The notes under the pieces: model-generated
Told to the model about the DNA's origin: nothing
The model's input: only the letters and a program-made list of their open reading frames with translations
Database searches by the model: none
Assembly (NCBI GenBank): GCA_027924585.1
Contig: BSBM01000372.1
Location: 37,274,501 to 37,338,500, forward strand
DNA length: 64,000 nucleotides
Reading direction: 5' to 3'
Origin: Larix kaempferi
Lineage: Eukaryota > Streptophyta > Pinopsida > Pinales > Pinaceae
Position numbers and translations under genes: made by a program
Shown here: in pieces, positions 23,443-36,185 of the stretch
Numbering within the stretch: the stretch's first letter is position 1
Layout of the letters: each line of letters opens with the position of its first letter

Positions 23443-24225
23443 TATGGCATCGTTTTAACTTGATCGACTGGTGATGAAAGTGTGTACTCATTCTGCTTGG
23501 AGTTTGATTGTACTAATAATGTGGCGGAATATGAAGCCCTAATTTTAGGTTTGGAAATTGCCTGAGAAATTAAGATAAAATGTATAAGTGTAATAGGTGA
23601 TTCTAACCTTATAGTTTCCCAAGTAAAGAACCAGTTTGCTACCAAGAATGAACTTCGGACTTATAGGAATGTTGTTTCGGATACAATCGACCTTTTTGAT
23701 GCTTTTTCAATCAAAGCAGTCCCAAGGAAAAAAAAAATCGCTTGTTGATGGATTAGTTGTTGTTGCACTTTTGAAGTCCCTGGTGACTTGTCTAGGCAGA
23801 ATTGTAAGGTAGAAGTCCTTTTTAGGCCATTGGACCCTGGCAACCACAACCATTGGCAAGTTTTCGAGGATGACGCTCAAATCATGCATTTTTTGAAGAA
23901 TGTGGACGAATTTGAAAATCATACAGTTGGTTTTCAACATCAGTTAAAGAGCCAATCCTTGCCACATATGGATATCATGGAAGTGGCCCTTCCTTTGGAA
24001 AGAAACTTCACTAGGCTAGATGAGTATAGAGGGAAGCGAGTTGAACCAATCAATGAAGTGATTGAAATAAACGTTGGTTCCTCTGCCTCCCCTAATATGA
24101 TCAGGATAGGAAAGAACGCTTCCCAAGAGGAGCAAAGAGCCATTGAAAATTTGATATGCGAATATAAGGACATTTTTGCCTAGAGTTATAAGATCTCAAG
24201 ACCTATGATGAATCTACCATTCAAC
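23443..24225 (+). pseudogene. Element P: RNase H second piece and pre-RT connector
   Basis: The RNase H domain resumes: CTNNVAEYEALILGLEIA carries the catalytic Glu and VIGDSNLIVSQV the second Asp, so the D-E-D set is complete across the split. Stops occur inside (TGA near 23461, TGA near 23562), with a frameshift in an A run near 23730. After HWQVFEDDAQI (about 23853) comes a linker and then EEQRAIENLICEYKDIFA, the segment that normally leads into the RT fingers of plant gypsy polyproteins. The Trp codon after it is now TAG (24181), and homology is lost at about 24225. In this lineage the RNase H precedes the RT. Its role would be cDNA processing during replication. Confidence 0.78.
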
Positions 24226-27200
24226 TGTAATGTCTTGTTTCTGACAAGCTGAGGAATTAACTAATGACTGATGCCACACGGGATAAAAGCACACCTTGAG
24301 CAGTGATATAAAGTCATTAGGGGATAAAAAGGACCACTTAAGTTATATCAAGTGACATGCGTGACATGAATAACTATGAAAACTCCGTAAATGAGGCAAA
24401 TTGTACTACCTGTGGAAATTATTGACATATATCTTCTGTAAAGCCCAATGAAAAGAGTTATGAATTGTATTGCAATGAAATGTTAAAGCACCCCGGATGA
24501 AAGCTGCGATTAGTTGTGCTTTTAAGCACATGCAAAATCCCAGAGGGGTCCTAAAGGCCTAAAAAGCAATGGATAAATGTATGCTAAATCTAAAGATTGT
24601 TGGCCATGAAATGAAATGAAAGGTCCAAATAAAGCAGTGGTTAAGTATATGCCAAATCTAAACACTGTTGACCTTATGTGAAATTTTCCTCATTGAGCCC
24701 ACGGGTTATGATATGAGATGGAGCAAGGGACAGCTAATTCTAAGTGTCCCCTAGAACCTCAAGTTACGGTTAGCCAAGCACCTAGTTCACGGCAGTTCTA
24801 GTAGTAGACATTTTGCCAAGGTTGAATAGACACTTCTCTAAACAACTTACCCATTTGTGAGACACCACCATTCCTTGTGTATTCTTTGTCCAACACATGC
24901 TTGAGTGTGTAACACCATTTCCCTTATCCAAAGTATCACAGTGTCAAGTCAGTCAAGTCATCCCATTCAGCCTAACCTTGTATCCTTAGCCTTCACCCTC
25001 TGCTAGCAATTTGATCATGTTTACAAATGAGTATATTCTTGAGGTTCTTCTTGAAAGTAAATTATTAACTAGCCTACTATTATTTATTAACTACCACTGA
25101 AATAATGCTTAATGCTTTAGAGTCTTGCTATGAAAATTATTTAAAGAGCATGTCTTAACCATTTGCACTTGCAGTAGCATGGCTTCTTTGGCCAGGGTCA
25201 TATTTTGATCAGTTTGACCGGTCAAACCTAGTTTGACCAAGGTCAACCTTGGGATCCGTGATGAGATGGACCACTTACATTGTATGATGTTGATCTAGGG
25301 TCCTTTATGCACCTTTTGATGATTCCATATGATGGGCACAGATTTCAGATGATGATTGATGCAGTTTTTATTAATTATTATTATTTCCAGATCATCATAT
25401 TTTTACTTGTCCGGGTATGATGGATGATACAGATGATCTTACAGGTTATCATGAGGTGTCTGAGTACTCATCTCTAGTGGATTTGGGTCATTTGAACCCA
25501 TTGAGACACTTACTTTTCAGTTCCAGGCACTTCCAGAGATTATTTGAGCAGTTTTTCACCTGTTGACCAGTTTGGCCATGCTGATGTGGCATTTCCAGCT
25601 AGAGCATTGGAGGCTAGTCGTTTCCTAGGGCGCTACCGGGGAAGGGGGTGGTCCAGCCACTTGTTATTACCATATTACCCCCCTTCCGGACATTATGGCA
25701 CAATCAGTTTTTGTGCACAGGCACCAGATAGTGGGTTGTGGGCAGTTTGGTGGTTTTTACGGTGGAATAAAAATGGAATAAAAAGGTCATTGAGGAATTC
25801 GATTTGGGCAATTGAGGCAAGGTTTTGGCATGAGGTCTGCTCTGAGGTCATCTATGGTGTATCCCACTCCTTCCAGATCAGTTTGCAACAGTCAATGGGG
25901 TCTACACAGTCATCAGGATGTGATTCGATGCATTCTTCTCTCAGTTGAGGGGGCCAGGATTTGATCATTTGTACACTTGGACATGTCATTGAGTCATATG
26001 TTATATTATTGTGCCATGGGGTGATGCTAGTGAAGGAAAGTAATACCTCCTAGCCCCACCATGTGCTCCTAGTGTCTTGTCCTCGTCATCTTATGTGGCA
26101 TACTTGTATGTAGTGCGCACCCCCTTTGAGCCCTCTTTTAGTAAGTGCGCACCCCCCTTTAGTGAGTGATCCGTGTTATATTGTACCGGCTAATCTTAAT
26201 CGTTGATTGTATTATTTTATCTTTTGATCTCAACGACTCATTTCAAAAGTGGTTTAGGGTTTTGGTCTCCCTCATCCTATTTAAGGAAGAGACCCCCCTC
26301 TTGTAAAGGCATCTAGAGATTTTTGGCTCTTGGCTACCGGAATAGAAGAAATACTTTTTGAGCACATACTTGGATCTTGATTAGGGTGTTTGATTGTGAT
26401 GATTGTAAATGCTTCTTCCATTGCACTGAAAGATATTTTGTTTCTATCTTGTATCTTTTTCCACTAATCCAATTACAGGTGAAGAGGCCGATTTGGAGGA
26501 GTGCGCATTGGTGGGGAGGCTTGCCCTGCAACCTTCTGTCAAATCTTGGTTCAAACAGGGAGTGATTTTGTCTTTGTACCAATCATTTTCTATCTTTTGC
26601 CTCTTATTTGTATCTACCCTCATTTTTGTGTGCTAATTGAGCTTGTCTCCTTGGTTTTGCAGGAAGAGAGGGGCACACGTGTGGACTAGGGAAAAACACA
26701 CAAACAAGGAAGCTTCAAAATTCTTCATTTGATCTGTGGGGAAGTAATCCTCGTCATAATCGACATCCATCTCATTGTCCAGGTACGCTTGAAAGGTACG
26801 TATTCTACTTCCCTAACTTATCCATTATTTTTAGATCTCAAAACCCTAAACTTCAAAACCCTCATTTTTTAATTTTTCAGATCTATGGAGATCTAGCAAT
26901 TATTGTGGCTTAAAAATTAAAACCCACCTTTACATTAGTACAACATTCCCGATCTATAATTTGGTGGACATCTGACTCCATTTACACCTCCATCCAAGGC
27001 ACTGGGCCTCTCCAAGGGAGGTCCCACTTTTGGGTAGGTGGCCATTTTTGCTAGATCCCAATTTGGGTATTGCTAATTCCTCATTGTTTCATGAGATCCA
27101 TTCATTTGCAAACCCCCTAGTGCTTTTCTTCATTGATTCTCACCTTGTGGGCCCCATTTGGACCAATTTCCATATTTTAAGGGTGGACCCCACTTGGATC

Positions 27201-27622
27201 TATTATTTTGGCACTAGATCTATCTAGATCTATTACTTTAACCTCATAAGTGGCCTTTATCTCTCCTTGGTTGAATATGTGTCCTTCCTTAAGCCTCTTC
27301 AACCAAGCCCTAACTCATTGGGCCCACTTATCCATCCTAGATCTAGATCTAATCTCAACTTGATCTTCCACTGTATCATCATCACATTTCCCTAGGAGGT
27401 CTTGATTTGATTCGCTAGCCTTCATTGGCTAAGCTAGGGTCTCCCCCTTGGTCTTGCTTAGGCTTGATCTGAAGTGAAGAGTGCCTCATTTAATGTGACA
27501 CCCAACTTGCATTGGGAACCGTGGCATCTCTTGGGTCACCTCTTTAGTTGTCTACACCTCTACCGTCCTAGATAGGATAACCTTTAGAGACAACTACAAG
27601 TTTTGTGATAACAAGAGCCTAT
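24226..27622. other. unassigned repeat DNA replacing the RT region of P
   Basis: The pol homology ends at 24225 and the integrase begins at 27623, but nothing between them reads as RT. The block starts TGTAATGTC and contains a TATA-like CTATTTAAG (26277-26285) and two copies of AGTGCGCACCCCC-type text (26108-26160), so it may be an LTR insertion or several. I could not find a TSD pair (TCAAC was sought at the right). No gene is supported. Confidence 0.4.
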
Positions 27623-28930
27623 AGCAGTAATACCATGATTCTATATATTGATGAAGAGCATGAATGGTATAAGAATATTGTTTACTATTTGAAAAATTTG
27701 TCATGTCCAGATTATTTGGTTGATCATTAGAGATGAGCCCTTAGGTTGAGGGCTTAGAAGTATGTCTTGACTGAAGATGGTATGGGTTGGAGAAATCCCG
27801 ATGGAATCATATTAAAATGTGTACATCTTGAAGAGTCACAAGTTATCATAAAAGATATGCACTCCAGACTATGTGGTGGTCATTATGCCCCTAGAACAAC
27901 TACAACCAAGATCATGCGAGCGGGGTATTACTGCCAAGTTGCCAACTTTATTTAAGGATGTTCACCTTTTGTTCAAAACATGTCAAGAGTGCCAATTTTT
28001 CACAGGTAAACCTAAGTTACCTACTTTTCCTTTATCTCCAGTTATAGTTGAGGTCCCTTTTCAATAGTGGGGTATGGATTTCTTTGGACCGTTTGATGAG
28101 AATTCAAGTAATGGGTACAAATGCATTCTAACTTGCACAGATTATTTTACTCGATGGGTTGAAGCTATACCTACCAAAAGGGCCACCTCTGAAGTTGTAG
28201 TGAAATTTCTGGAAGATAATATCATATCAAGATATGGATTTCCATTGAAGATACAATGGATAATGCCAAAGCTTTTAGTAAAATGGAAATGTCCACCTTT
28301 TGTATGAATCATGGCATAGTTTTGTCTCACTCCTCTAATTACTATCCACGGGGTAATGAATTGGCTGAGTCAAGTAATAAGAACTTGATTAGGTTGTTGA
28401 AAAGGATGGTGGGCAATAACAAATGAAGCTGGGATAATAAATTAAAGTATGCAGTATGGCCAGATAGGACCACAGTGAAAAGAATAACTAGGAAATCTCC
28501 TTTTGAGCTTGTGTACGGTCAGCAATGTAGGTTGCCAGTCAACTTGCAAATTCTTGTTAATGAATTGTTAGATCAATGTTGTTCGAACCAAGAGGCTATA
28601 CAAGCACGAATTGATAGATTGGTGGAACTTGATGAAATGAGACGAGAGGCTTTTAGCAAAACAGTTATTGAGCAAGAAAGGATTAAGGGTACATTTGACC
28701 AAGGAACCAGGAATGCAGAATTTAAGGTTGGTGATATATTGCTTTTATGAGATAAAAATCGTGAGAAGCCTAAAAATCATGGCAAAATGAAAAAGTTGTG
28801 GATGGGTCCTTATCGAGTAAGCCGAATTGCTGGGAAAGAATCAGTGCGTTTGGAAACTTTGGATGGAGAAGAGTTGGAGTTTCCAATAAATGGGTGTTTG
28901 TTGAAACATTATCTTCCACCCATTAATTGA
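27623..28930 (+). pseudogene. Element P: integrase, inactivated
   Basis: The order is a plant Ty3/gypsy integrase. An N-terminal lead-in is at 27635 (YIDEEHEWYKNIVYYL). The HHCC zinc domain has HSRLCGGHYAPRTT and CQECQFF. The catalytic core has GMDFFGPFDE (first Asp), DNAKAF (second Asp, after a frameshift near 28250) and NELAESSNKNL (Glu). The C-terminal part is GPYRVSRIAGKE and ends LKHYLPPIN with a stop at 28928-28930. Stops at about 27728, 27734, 27752, 28425 and 28748, plus a frameshift, make it dead. Integrase inserts the element cDNA into host DNA. The last domain ends about 470 bp before the 3' LTR. Confidence 0.85.
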
Positions 28931-29397
28931 TGAAGAGATGAGTACTTGTGCATAGTTAGGAGAGAATAAGCTCACTTGAGCAGTAGGAATTGAATTCCCT
29001 GTTACTATTTCTTTTGAGTTCAATCTTTGAGTTCCATGTCTTCTTTTTGAGTTTTGTTGGTGTGCTTGCATGTGTGTGTTTACCTTTTCAGTTAAATAAA
29101 TAAAAATTGTCATTTCAATCCTAGATTAGAGTTTACTTTTAGTCATTTCCTTTCAGCATATTCATTCCAGTATTTCACTTTCCAGTATGATTTTCTATAT
29201 GTATGCAGGCTAATGACGTCCAGTTTGCGAGATTGGTATAGTGTTTGCTTGGTGTAGGAACATGTACATGATGGATGATGACGCAGAGATGTTCCAAATG
29301 CATGTTTGTTGGATGCATGGAGAGTTGCTGTGGACCAGAGATTCTGAGGTTCTCAAGCTCTCTCTCCCTTAGAGCACTTGTCCTAGTTGGTGCTAGA
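28931..29397 (+). other. Element P: 3' untranslated region
   Basis: It lies between the integrase stop and the LTR start. The last 75 bp match the same place in element N: GAGATTCTG...TTCTCA, then AGTTGGTGCTAGA directly before TGTTATC (N has AGTTGGAGCCAGA before TGTTGCC). This links P and N to one family. Confidence 0.6.
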
Positions 29398-29440
29398 TGT
29401 TATCACATATTTAGTAGCTGGGAGCTACAACCATTTTCCA
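29398..29440 (+). mobile_element. Element P: start of 3' LTR, truncated
   Basis: TGTTATCACATATTTAGTAG follows the conserved pre-LTR motif and resembles the family L start. Similarity to the other L copies is lost after a few tens of bases, so the LTR is truncated or invaded here. Confidence 0.45.
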
Positions 29441-32400
29441 AAGCATATGCAAGTCCCTAGCCAGTCCTTTACATTTGAGATGACAATTCATGAGGCATGA
29501 TGATCAACGATTGGTACATACAGAGGCAGCTAGACTATTTGGAGCAACAGTGTCAGAGTTACCCTTGTCATTTCCGAGTCCTCTTCATGACATCTTGAGG
29601 GATACTTGTTCATTCCTTGGTTCACTTTAGCAAAGCAACAGAGTAGCCAATTGTTGATTGTTTCTTCCTTGCCATCCAGTTCTTACAGTGATTCAAATGC
29701 AATTGACTAAGCAAATATAGAGCATGAGGTTTGCATTCATTGTCATTCTTACTTGTATTAGTAGATGTGATTGGGTACATGTAGTGTTGACATTGGTGAT
29801 CTTCTATTTGAACATTTTAGTGGATTGATAATTGAAAAGGTTAAATGATATTAGTGTTAAGTCCTTGGTATATGCTCATAAGTAGGGTTCTCCCTTATAC
29901 AACTTAAATCATTTTTCATTACTCCTGACACCATTATCACTTGTCCTTCATCCATCTGTAATTCCATGGTTGAAACAAATCCCTTGACTTGGATAAGATT
30001 TGTGAACTTGAAGACATTCCCCCTTTGTGACCTCTATGTCTGGATAGGCCCCCATGTTTATTTGTGTCTCGGATCTGAAGTGTGTGACTATGCTCTCGAA
30101 CCTGTTGATCTCTTTCATGCCTGTTACCCCGGAAGTCTGAGTGCACTTTAGGATTGTATATGTCACTGGTGTTGATGTAAATGTAACTTCGGAAGATATT
30201 CAATTGTATTTTATATTGATATTATTATTGTATTTTATTTGTACCTCCGACGGAGATGTTTGTCCCTCCGGTCGAAGATGTCATTATTACATTTGGTCAT
30301 GCAAAGTCATTGAGGTAAAACCTCCATTGTAAGTAGGGGTGATAGATCCCCTAGAGTCAAATGTAATAGGGTTATTGAGTCTTCCTAGAGAATTCATCCC
30401 AGTCAGGTTTAGTTGAGGCCAACCTAGTTAGTGAAAAGGTCAAGTGGAAAGTAAAGTATAAATAGAGAGCATAGCTCTCTCATTTGGACACACTACTCAC
30501 ACACAAGTTCGCATAAGCAAGAGAGAGAGGACAAGTTCGCTAGTGAAGAAGAGAGAAGCTGCAAAAGACTTATTTTTGGGTTTTCCATTTTTGGCTTGAT
30601 ATTGTATTAGTGACGAAACTATCTTTGAGGAAGTTGCGGGGTTTATGGAAACCAAAGCAGAGTTTCAAGAAGGATGCAAACTAAATAAGATAAATGACAA
30701 ATAAAAACTAAACTAAACGTGTGCACTAAACAAATCTAAACTAATATTGCAGACATTCTTCAACAAGCATTGGATAGATTAAAGAATGATTTTGTATTAT
30801 ATAAGAATGGGATTTACATGGAGTAAGGAATACCTCAAAATAGCAATGGCAGGGGCCCTCGCAGCCTTCTGAAGTAGAGTGCTCTTGATCTCCTAGCAAC
30901 CCAATGTTCTCCAACTACACGTCATAAGGTGCAAAATATCCAAGAAAGGTGAAACTAGAATGCACAAAGTGGATTCAAGGTTTCGATGGAAATTTTGATA
31001 GAGTAACAGTATAGATAATGTATGGAGAAAAGATATAAAATGAAGGACCTTCACATTGAATATATAGGCAAAGTGGTTGATGGTTTTGGTGGCCTGTCGT
31101 ATTTGGATAGGCATTAGGTTTTTTTGCCTTTTTGTGGGATTTTTATCTTTTCTCTCTTCTTTTTTATTTTTTGGGGATTTTTCTCTTTTTCCCATTTTTA
31201 AGGAATGTGCCAACTTCCCTCTTTTGTGGAAAGAGGGGATATCCCAAAAAATTAATTATGAGCCAATCTAATTTTCAACTTTGGGATTTTAGACATGTGA
31301 AGGTCAAAGTGGTGGAAATGGAAAGTGGCCATGATGTAAGGGTCTAGTGTGGCTAGGGGTGAGCAAAGTAGACAATTTTTTTGTGTTAACAAACACCTTT
31401 CCCTAACATCGCATTCATATCATTACTCTCACCTTGTTTAGAAACTTAGGAAATGCACTTAGCCTTGGTGTAACATGAAAATCTGGATGAATTATACCAT
31501 GGTAATTCTAAGATTATTGGGAATAATTAATCAAAAGTGAGTGAGTTAATTAGAAGAGTACACTTGAAATCCCTTTTATGTTCATGTATTGCATATTATA
31601 TAGTATTTTCCTGAGTCATATCTTATATGGTCTAACACTTGGTTGAATCTCTAAAGTTGACTTGATGTACCCTCCTAGATGATGTGCCCCATTCTTCATA
31701 CATACGAGGGAGACTTGAGGCACATTGGTACATGTGAGAGAGGGCCAACCCATTTACACGATATTTGAATGACTTGGCATGATCTTTGACCACTTGAGGA
31801 GTTCATTGCACACTTTGATCATGCTTCTTCATTCTTGGGCACAATTTTTGAGGAGGTTGTTGCACTTTTCTATAGGAGCATTCTAGGGTTTATGGCATGT
31901 GTTGGACCCTTATGATAGTTAGCATCATCATTTACTAGAGCACTCCCTTCTTTGAGGCATTCTTCATCATGGTTGACTTTGTTGTGCTACGTTGCACCTT
32001 GGAGGACCATTCTTGCCACATGTGCCACCTTATCTTGGAGCACTCATCAATTGACCTTGGTTTTGATGAGGGAACCCCCTATTGTGATGAGATTTGCACA
32101 TCTATCCATGGACATTGTTGAGGGAACTAGCTTCTCTAGTGTTTGATGTGTCAAACCCTAGGGTTTTGACCTTGCACTAACTTCATTTGACCATAACTAT
32201 TGAAGTGCTTCTCTCTTTTGTCCACTTATCTTGGAGATTGACCTACTAGTATTGACGTGTCATACATTTGGATGAGGTTGTTACATATTCTAGTGATTGA
32301 TTAGTCAAAACCTTAGGTTTTTGGACCAAGCCTTTACTACTACACCTTATCTTCTAGAGTGCTCCACTTCGTGCTCCTTCATGTATTGTTTTTTCATCTT

Positions 32401-32751
32401 TTTAATGGTGCACCCCCTCACATGGTCAAAGGAGGTTAAGGTTTTGGATTTAGAGTTGCTATTTTTTACCATGTCATGAGATATTTCATTATTTTCCATA
32501 GAGGATTTAGTTAGGCTCTCATCCTATATAAGAGACATTCCTCTCATTGTATTGCCTACTAGAACTTGAGAATACATTGTGCCTATTTCTTCTTGTGATA
32601 GTACAATGGATAATGCTTGTAGAAGAAAGCTAAAGGTATAAGTGTAAAGTCCCAAATATGGCTTCTTTTCTCACGTCGTGAACTATGCATGAATGTGATT
32701 GAGGTAAAATCACTCCAAAGCTCTGGTTATTTTTATTTCTAACTAGTATAG
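29441..32751. other. gene-free, decayed repeat DNA
   Basis: No coding homology is recognised. A good TATA box (TATATAAG, 32525-32532) followed by GAGACATTCCTCTC suggests the remains of another LTR that was later entered by L6. Otherwise nothing specific is visible. Confidence 0.4.
32525..32532 (+). promoter_or_regulatory. TATA box of an unclassified LTR-like stretch
   Basis: TATATAAG in the context CCTATATAAGAGAC. The surrounding repeat could not be classified. Confidence 0.3.
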
Positions 32752-33289
32752 TGTTATCCACTAAATTGCACTTAGTGGATTCCGAGTGAACCGTTGAAGT
32801 TGTGAACATGATCAACGTTCATCATCAGTGTTCCAAGATCCATCAAGCAAAATTTTTTGCCCTTTGTAATAATTTGCATGTCCAGACCCTGCAGGGATTT
32901 TGTAATAAGTTGGTCTAGCATGAGTTTTTTATGAAAGGTTTGGCCTTCCTCAACGTTTTTTATCAGGGAAATACTCTAAAGTGTTTTTTCCTTAGGGATT
33001 ATATGTTACTATTCAGTGACGTATAATTCCCAAGTTTTTCACTCACACCTCCAAAGCTGGAGTGTTTCCATGATGGTGAATTTTGAGGGGTTATTAAAAC
33101 CTACTGGAATGTATTTTTGAAACATGCTAGCCATCAGTATTGAGTCATATGGACATGCACTAGGTCCCCTAGGATTTTTGAGTCATTCTGAGAAAATTAT
33201 TTTTTCTCAGTTTATGAGCTTTTTTAATAATTTAATCAACAAATGAGAAAAGTGATAAAAGATGGGTTAGGAGATGAAATTGGACATGG

Positions 33290-33318
33290 GGGTGCTCGTT
33301 TTCTAACCCAGAGCACCC
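33290..33318 (+). repeat. GGGTGCTC hairpin in L6
   Basis: GGGTGCTC (33290-33297) and GAGCACCC (33311-33318) form a perfect 8-bp stem with a 13-base loop. Confidence 0.65.
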
Positions 33319-33825
33319 ATAAAACCCCTAAACCCACTTTTCCTAAGTTTTGAGTGAATAGTATTCACTTAAATCTTTTTCTCTCAAAAATATTAAAAAT
33401 GAACTATTTAATTCAAGAATAATGGATTTGGGGAAAATCCAAACTCCTAAAATAATGGTGGGTGGTCTGGGGAGTTGGCTGAGTTGAGTTGGCAGTTGCA
33501 TTTAAGGAAAAATCCCAATCCCACAGATCAGGGAAATGTGTTGGAATCAAATCTCCTTTGATTGGCAATCAAATCAGGGAGAATATTGAGGAAATAAATG
33601 ATGATTTGATTGGAGATTGGAGATCCACAAAAGGGGGGAGCGAATTTGTGGTTGGAGAGGTGTCAAGTGGAAGTTGAAAAGTGTCAAATGGTTGGAGAAA
33701 TGTGTCATTAACCTCCCCAAACCCCTCACATGTGTCAACAAGCCTTTTCCAAGTGTATCAATCCATTTCTCCAAGTGTCAAAGAGGATCTATCTTGGGAA
33801 GTGCACCTCCCCCTCTCTCATTTTT

Positions 33826-33832
33826 CTATAAG
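33826..33832 (+). promoter_or_regulatory. TATA-like box of L6
   Basis: CTATAAG at the family's promoter position, before the conserved GGAGGTCC motif. Confidence 0.4.
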
Positions 33833-35160
33833 AGCAAGTTCATGCTCCATCTTTCTCAAGTAGTGTGGATGCATAGAACCTCTGCCAAATTGTAATTGTT
33901 GTTTACTGAATATATTGTTGAAAGGCTTTGGAGGTCCATCATTGTGCAAATGTATTGAGCTTATTGAGGTGAAATTGTTCTTACTATTTGTTCATGCTTT
34001 CATGCTTTGGTAGATCTAGCTTATTGATATTGGTTAAACATTTGCAGTTGTCAACTTTTTTAATTGTGTTGAGTTTTAGAGGTAGCGAAGTAGCCAACTG
34101 TATTCAGTTATACTTAGGCTCTTCTTCATTTCTTTGATTTCTAGCACACTAGATCTATTAATTTGTGTGTTGAGTTTGTTCTTTGTAAGTTGCAGATCAC
34201 AGGAAACCCGCAAGGATTAGAACTCGGTTGAAGCTTTTATACTTTGGGCTACATATTTTTTACTTACATTTTGTTACAGGATTCTCCAAGTAGCAACTCC
34301 AACAAGCAAGTTTTGGCTTGGATAGATCCATTCTCTTCTCTACAAAACAAAATTCAAACCCTCTCTTACTTTTCCGTTTTGTTTTGCAAAGTGTAGATCT
34401 ATCATACTTAGCTTACCTTTCATATCTATAGCACTTTGGCATATTGTTAGTTAGATCTAAGTACTTCAAAAAGGCTAAATTTTGCATTAGATCTAAGCTA
34501 GATTTGGAATTTTTTATACTTAGAAAAAAATTTGAAATTTTTCTAAGTGTAAATTTTTTCAATTTTTTTTATTTTTCTATTGTGTTTGCCATCACATTCT
34601 AAGAGTTTTACTTGCTGGTTTTTAGCAGGTCCAAGGAAAAAGAGGAGGAAGCTCTGGCGAAAAATCGATAAAACTTACCAAAAACACCTTCCAAGGGACC
34701 CATTTTAGCATTGTTTCAAAGTTTCAGCTTGTAAGCCCTTAGATCCAAGTCTAAAAGGACTAAGAGGCACTTTTATTTGAGCATAATTGTAAAATCTTAA
34801 ACGAGAGCAGTGGGGTAACCAACACCCACACCCCATCCCCCCTAGGGGGATTTGTGTATTTTGTAAATTTCGTGAGATTGCGTTTTTCTAACTCCACTAA
34901 CTCACACACTCACTTTTTAAGTGCAGGGTGTATCTTTTATTTATATTTCATATGTTAATCCATTTTTATTTTGCAAAAGTAAAGTAGAAATAAAACCACT
35001 CTTCGTCGCCACGAAGTATGCTCTCACCTCCACCCAAAGGCATTTGCTGATTAGTGGAGGTTGATCAGAAAAGTGACGCATAAGTTTGGCCATTATATAT
35101 TTCCTTTAAGTTTTGTCTTTTATTTCCATAGTTTAATTGCCTAATAAAAAGAACCCAAAG

Positions 35161-35210
35161 TCTCTTGAACTTAGCTGAAAAGCAAGTCAAGAGCGCTCTC
35201 TGTCGGAGGG
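35161..35210 (+). repeat. double-hairpin module in L6
   Basis: CTCTTGAACTT with AAGTCAAGAG, then CTCTCTGTCGGAGGG. Only one copy is present here, against two in L3 and L5. Confidence 0.6.
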
Positions 35211-35840
35211 TCAATGGTTACTTGTTTCAAACTTTAATAAACATTTCACTACCACTACATATGCTCTACCCTTTTTGGGATACACAGAAATAGTTGGGAG
35301 CATTCTTTAATTTCCACATTAACTTAATCAGTCACCTAATAAAATTAACTACCCACAAGATAAGTGAAAATCCGGCACTTCGACTAGATTTTGTGTGGGC
35401 AAATTCTACCTGGGGACGCTGGATCACTGTACTTAGACCTTGGGGCACCGTTAGACTACATCCTTGTTTGGTGTAGTGTTGAACACACGCTCAAGGCTTT
35501 GGCAGCCAACATGTCCTTGTACGGAGCCACCAATCTCTAGATTTCTGGACATTCCTCTCTGTACCTTACGGTATCTCGAGAGTTCCCCTTTTTCTTCCCT
35601 AATCAAGATTCATCCTTAATAATCTAAAAATCACCAAGAGACAATTGCACAACATTTCCTTTTTTCAGCATTGTCAGTTTCACATTGTGTTTGACTCCAT
35701 AAGGAATTGGTCCTTGCACTTTTTCATTTGCTTATTATCAATATCAAGTTATCGTGCATCTTTTATAATTCACAGTGATTTTTTGAAATTATGCTGGTGA
35801 AAGCTATTTAAACTATTGTTGCAATTACATCTTGAACCCC

Positions 35841-36035
35841 ACTTTCAAATTCCCAAAAAACATTAATAAACAACCCATCATTTAATTGGAAGACCCTAAC
35901 AACCTTAGTAACTTTCCATAGGGACTACCCTAACAACCTTAGTAACTTTCAAATTCCCAAAAAACATTAATAAACAACCCATCATTTAATTGGAAGACCC
36001 TAACAACCTTAGTAACTTTCCATAGGGACTACCCC
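35841..36035 (+). repeat. 104-bp tandem duplication in L6
   Basis: ACTTTCAAATTCCC at 35841 recurs at 35945. The repeat runs to the GGGACTACCC motif, and the copies are nearly identical. Confidence 0.8.
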
Positions 36036-36185
36036 CCTTGGCTTTCGTTGAGAATTTTGCCTAAACGGAGGAGTCAAGAACCAAGTGACATACTTGACTC
36101 GAGACTTGCCACCAAGGGCACACCGAGCGGCAGCATAGATTTCTGTTGCGACAAAGACGGCATGTAATCCGGTGGCAACATATAG

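Larger units (their letters stand above)
32752..36180 (+). mobile_element. L6: 3.4-kb solo LTR of family L, TSD TATAG
   Basis: It starts TGTTATCCACTAAATTGCAC and ends CCGGTGGCAACA, flanked by TATAG on both sides (32747-32751, 36181-36185). It is 3429 bp with no internal region. Landmarks in order: CCCTGCAGGG near 32888, the GGGTGCTC hairpin (33290-33318), TATA-like CTATAAG (33826-33832), GGCTTTGGAGGTCC (about 33922), a CCCCCCTAGGGGGA hairpin (about 34838), a double-hairpin module (35161-35210), and a 104-bp tandem duplication (35841-36035). It is the closest relative of L1 in the window. Confidence 0.9.

Noticed and set aside
25544-25948. 134-codon open frame on the plus strand
   Set aside because: No recognisable domain, no codon pattern or neighbour to support it, and it lies in unassigned repeat DNA.
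24221-27360. TSD pair TCAAC for an LTR starting at 24226
   Set aside because: TCAAC occurs near 27297 and 27353 but neither follows a CA end, so the boundaries could not be supported.
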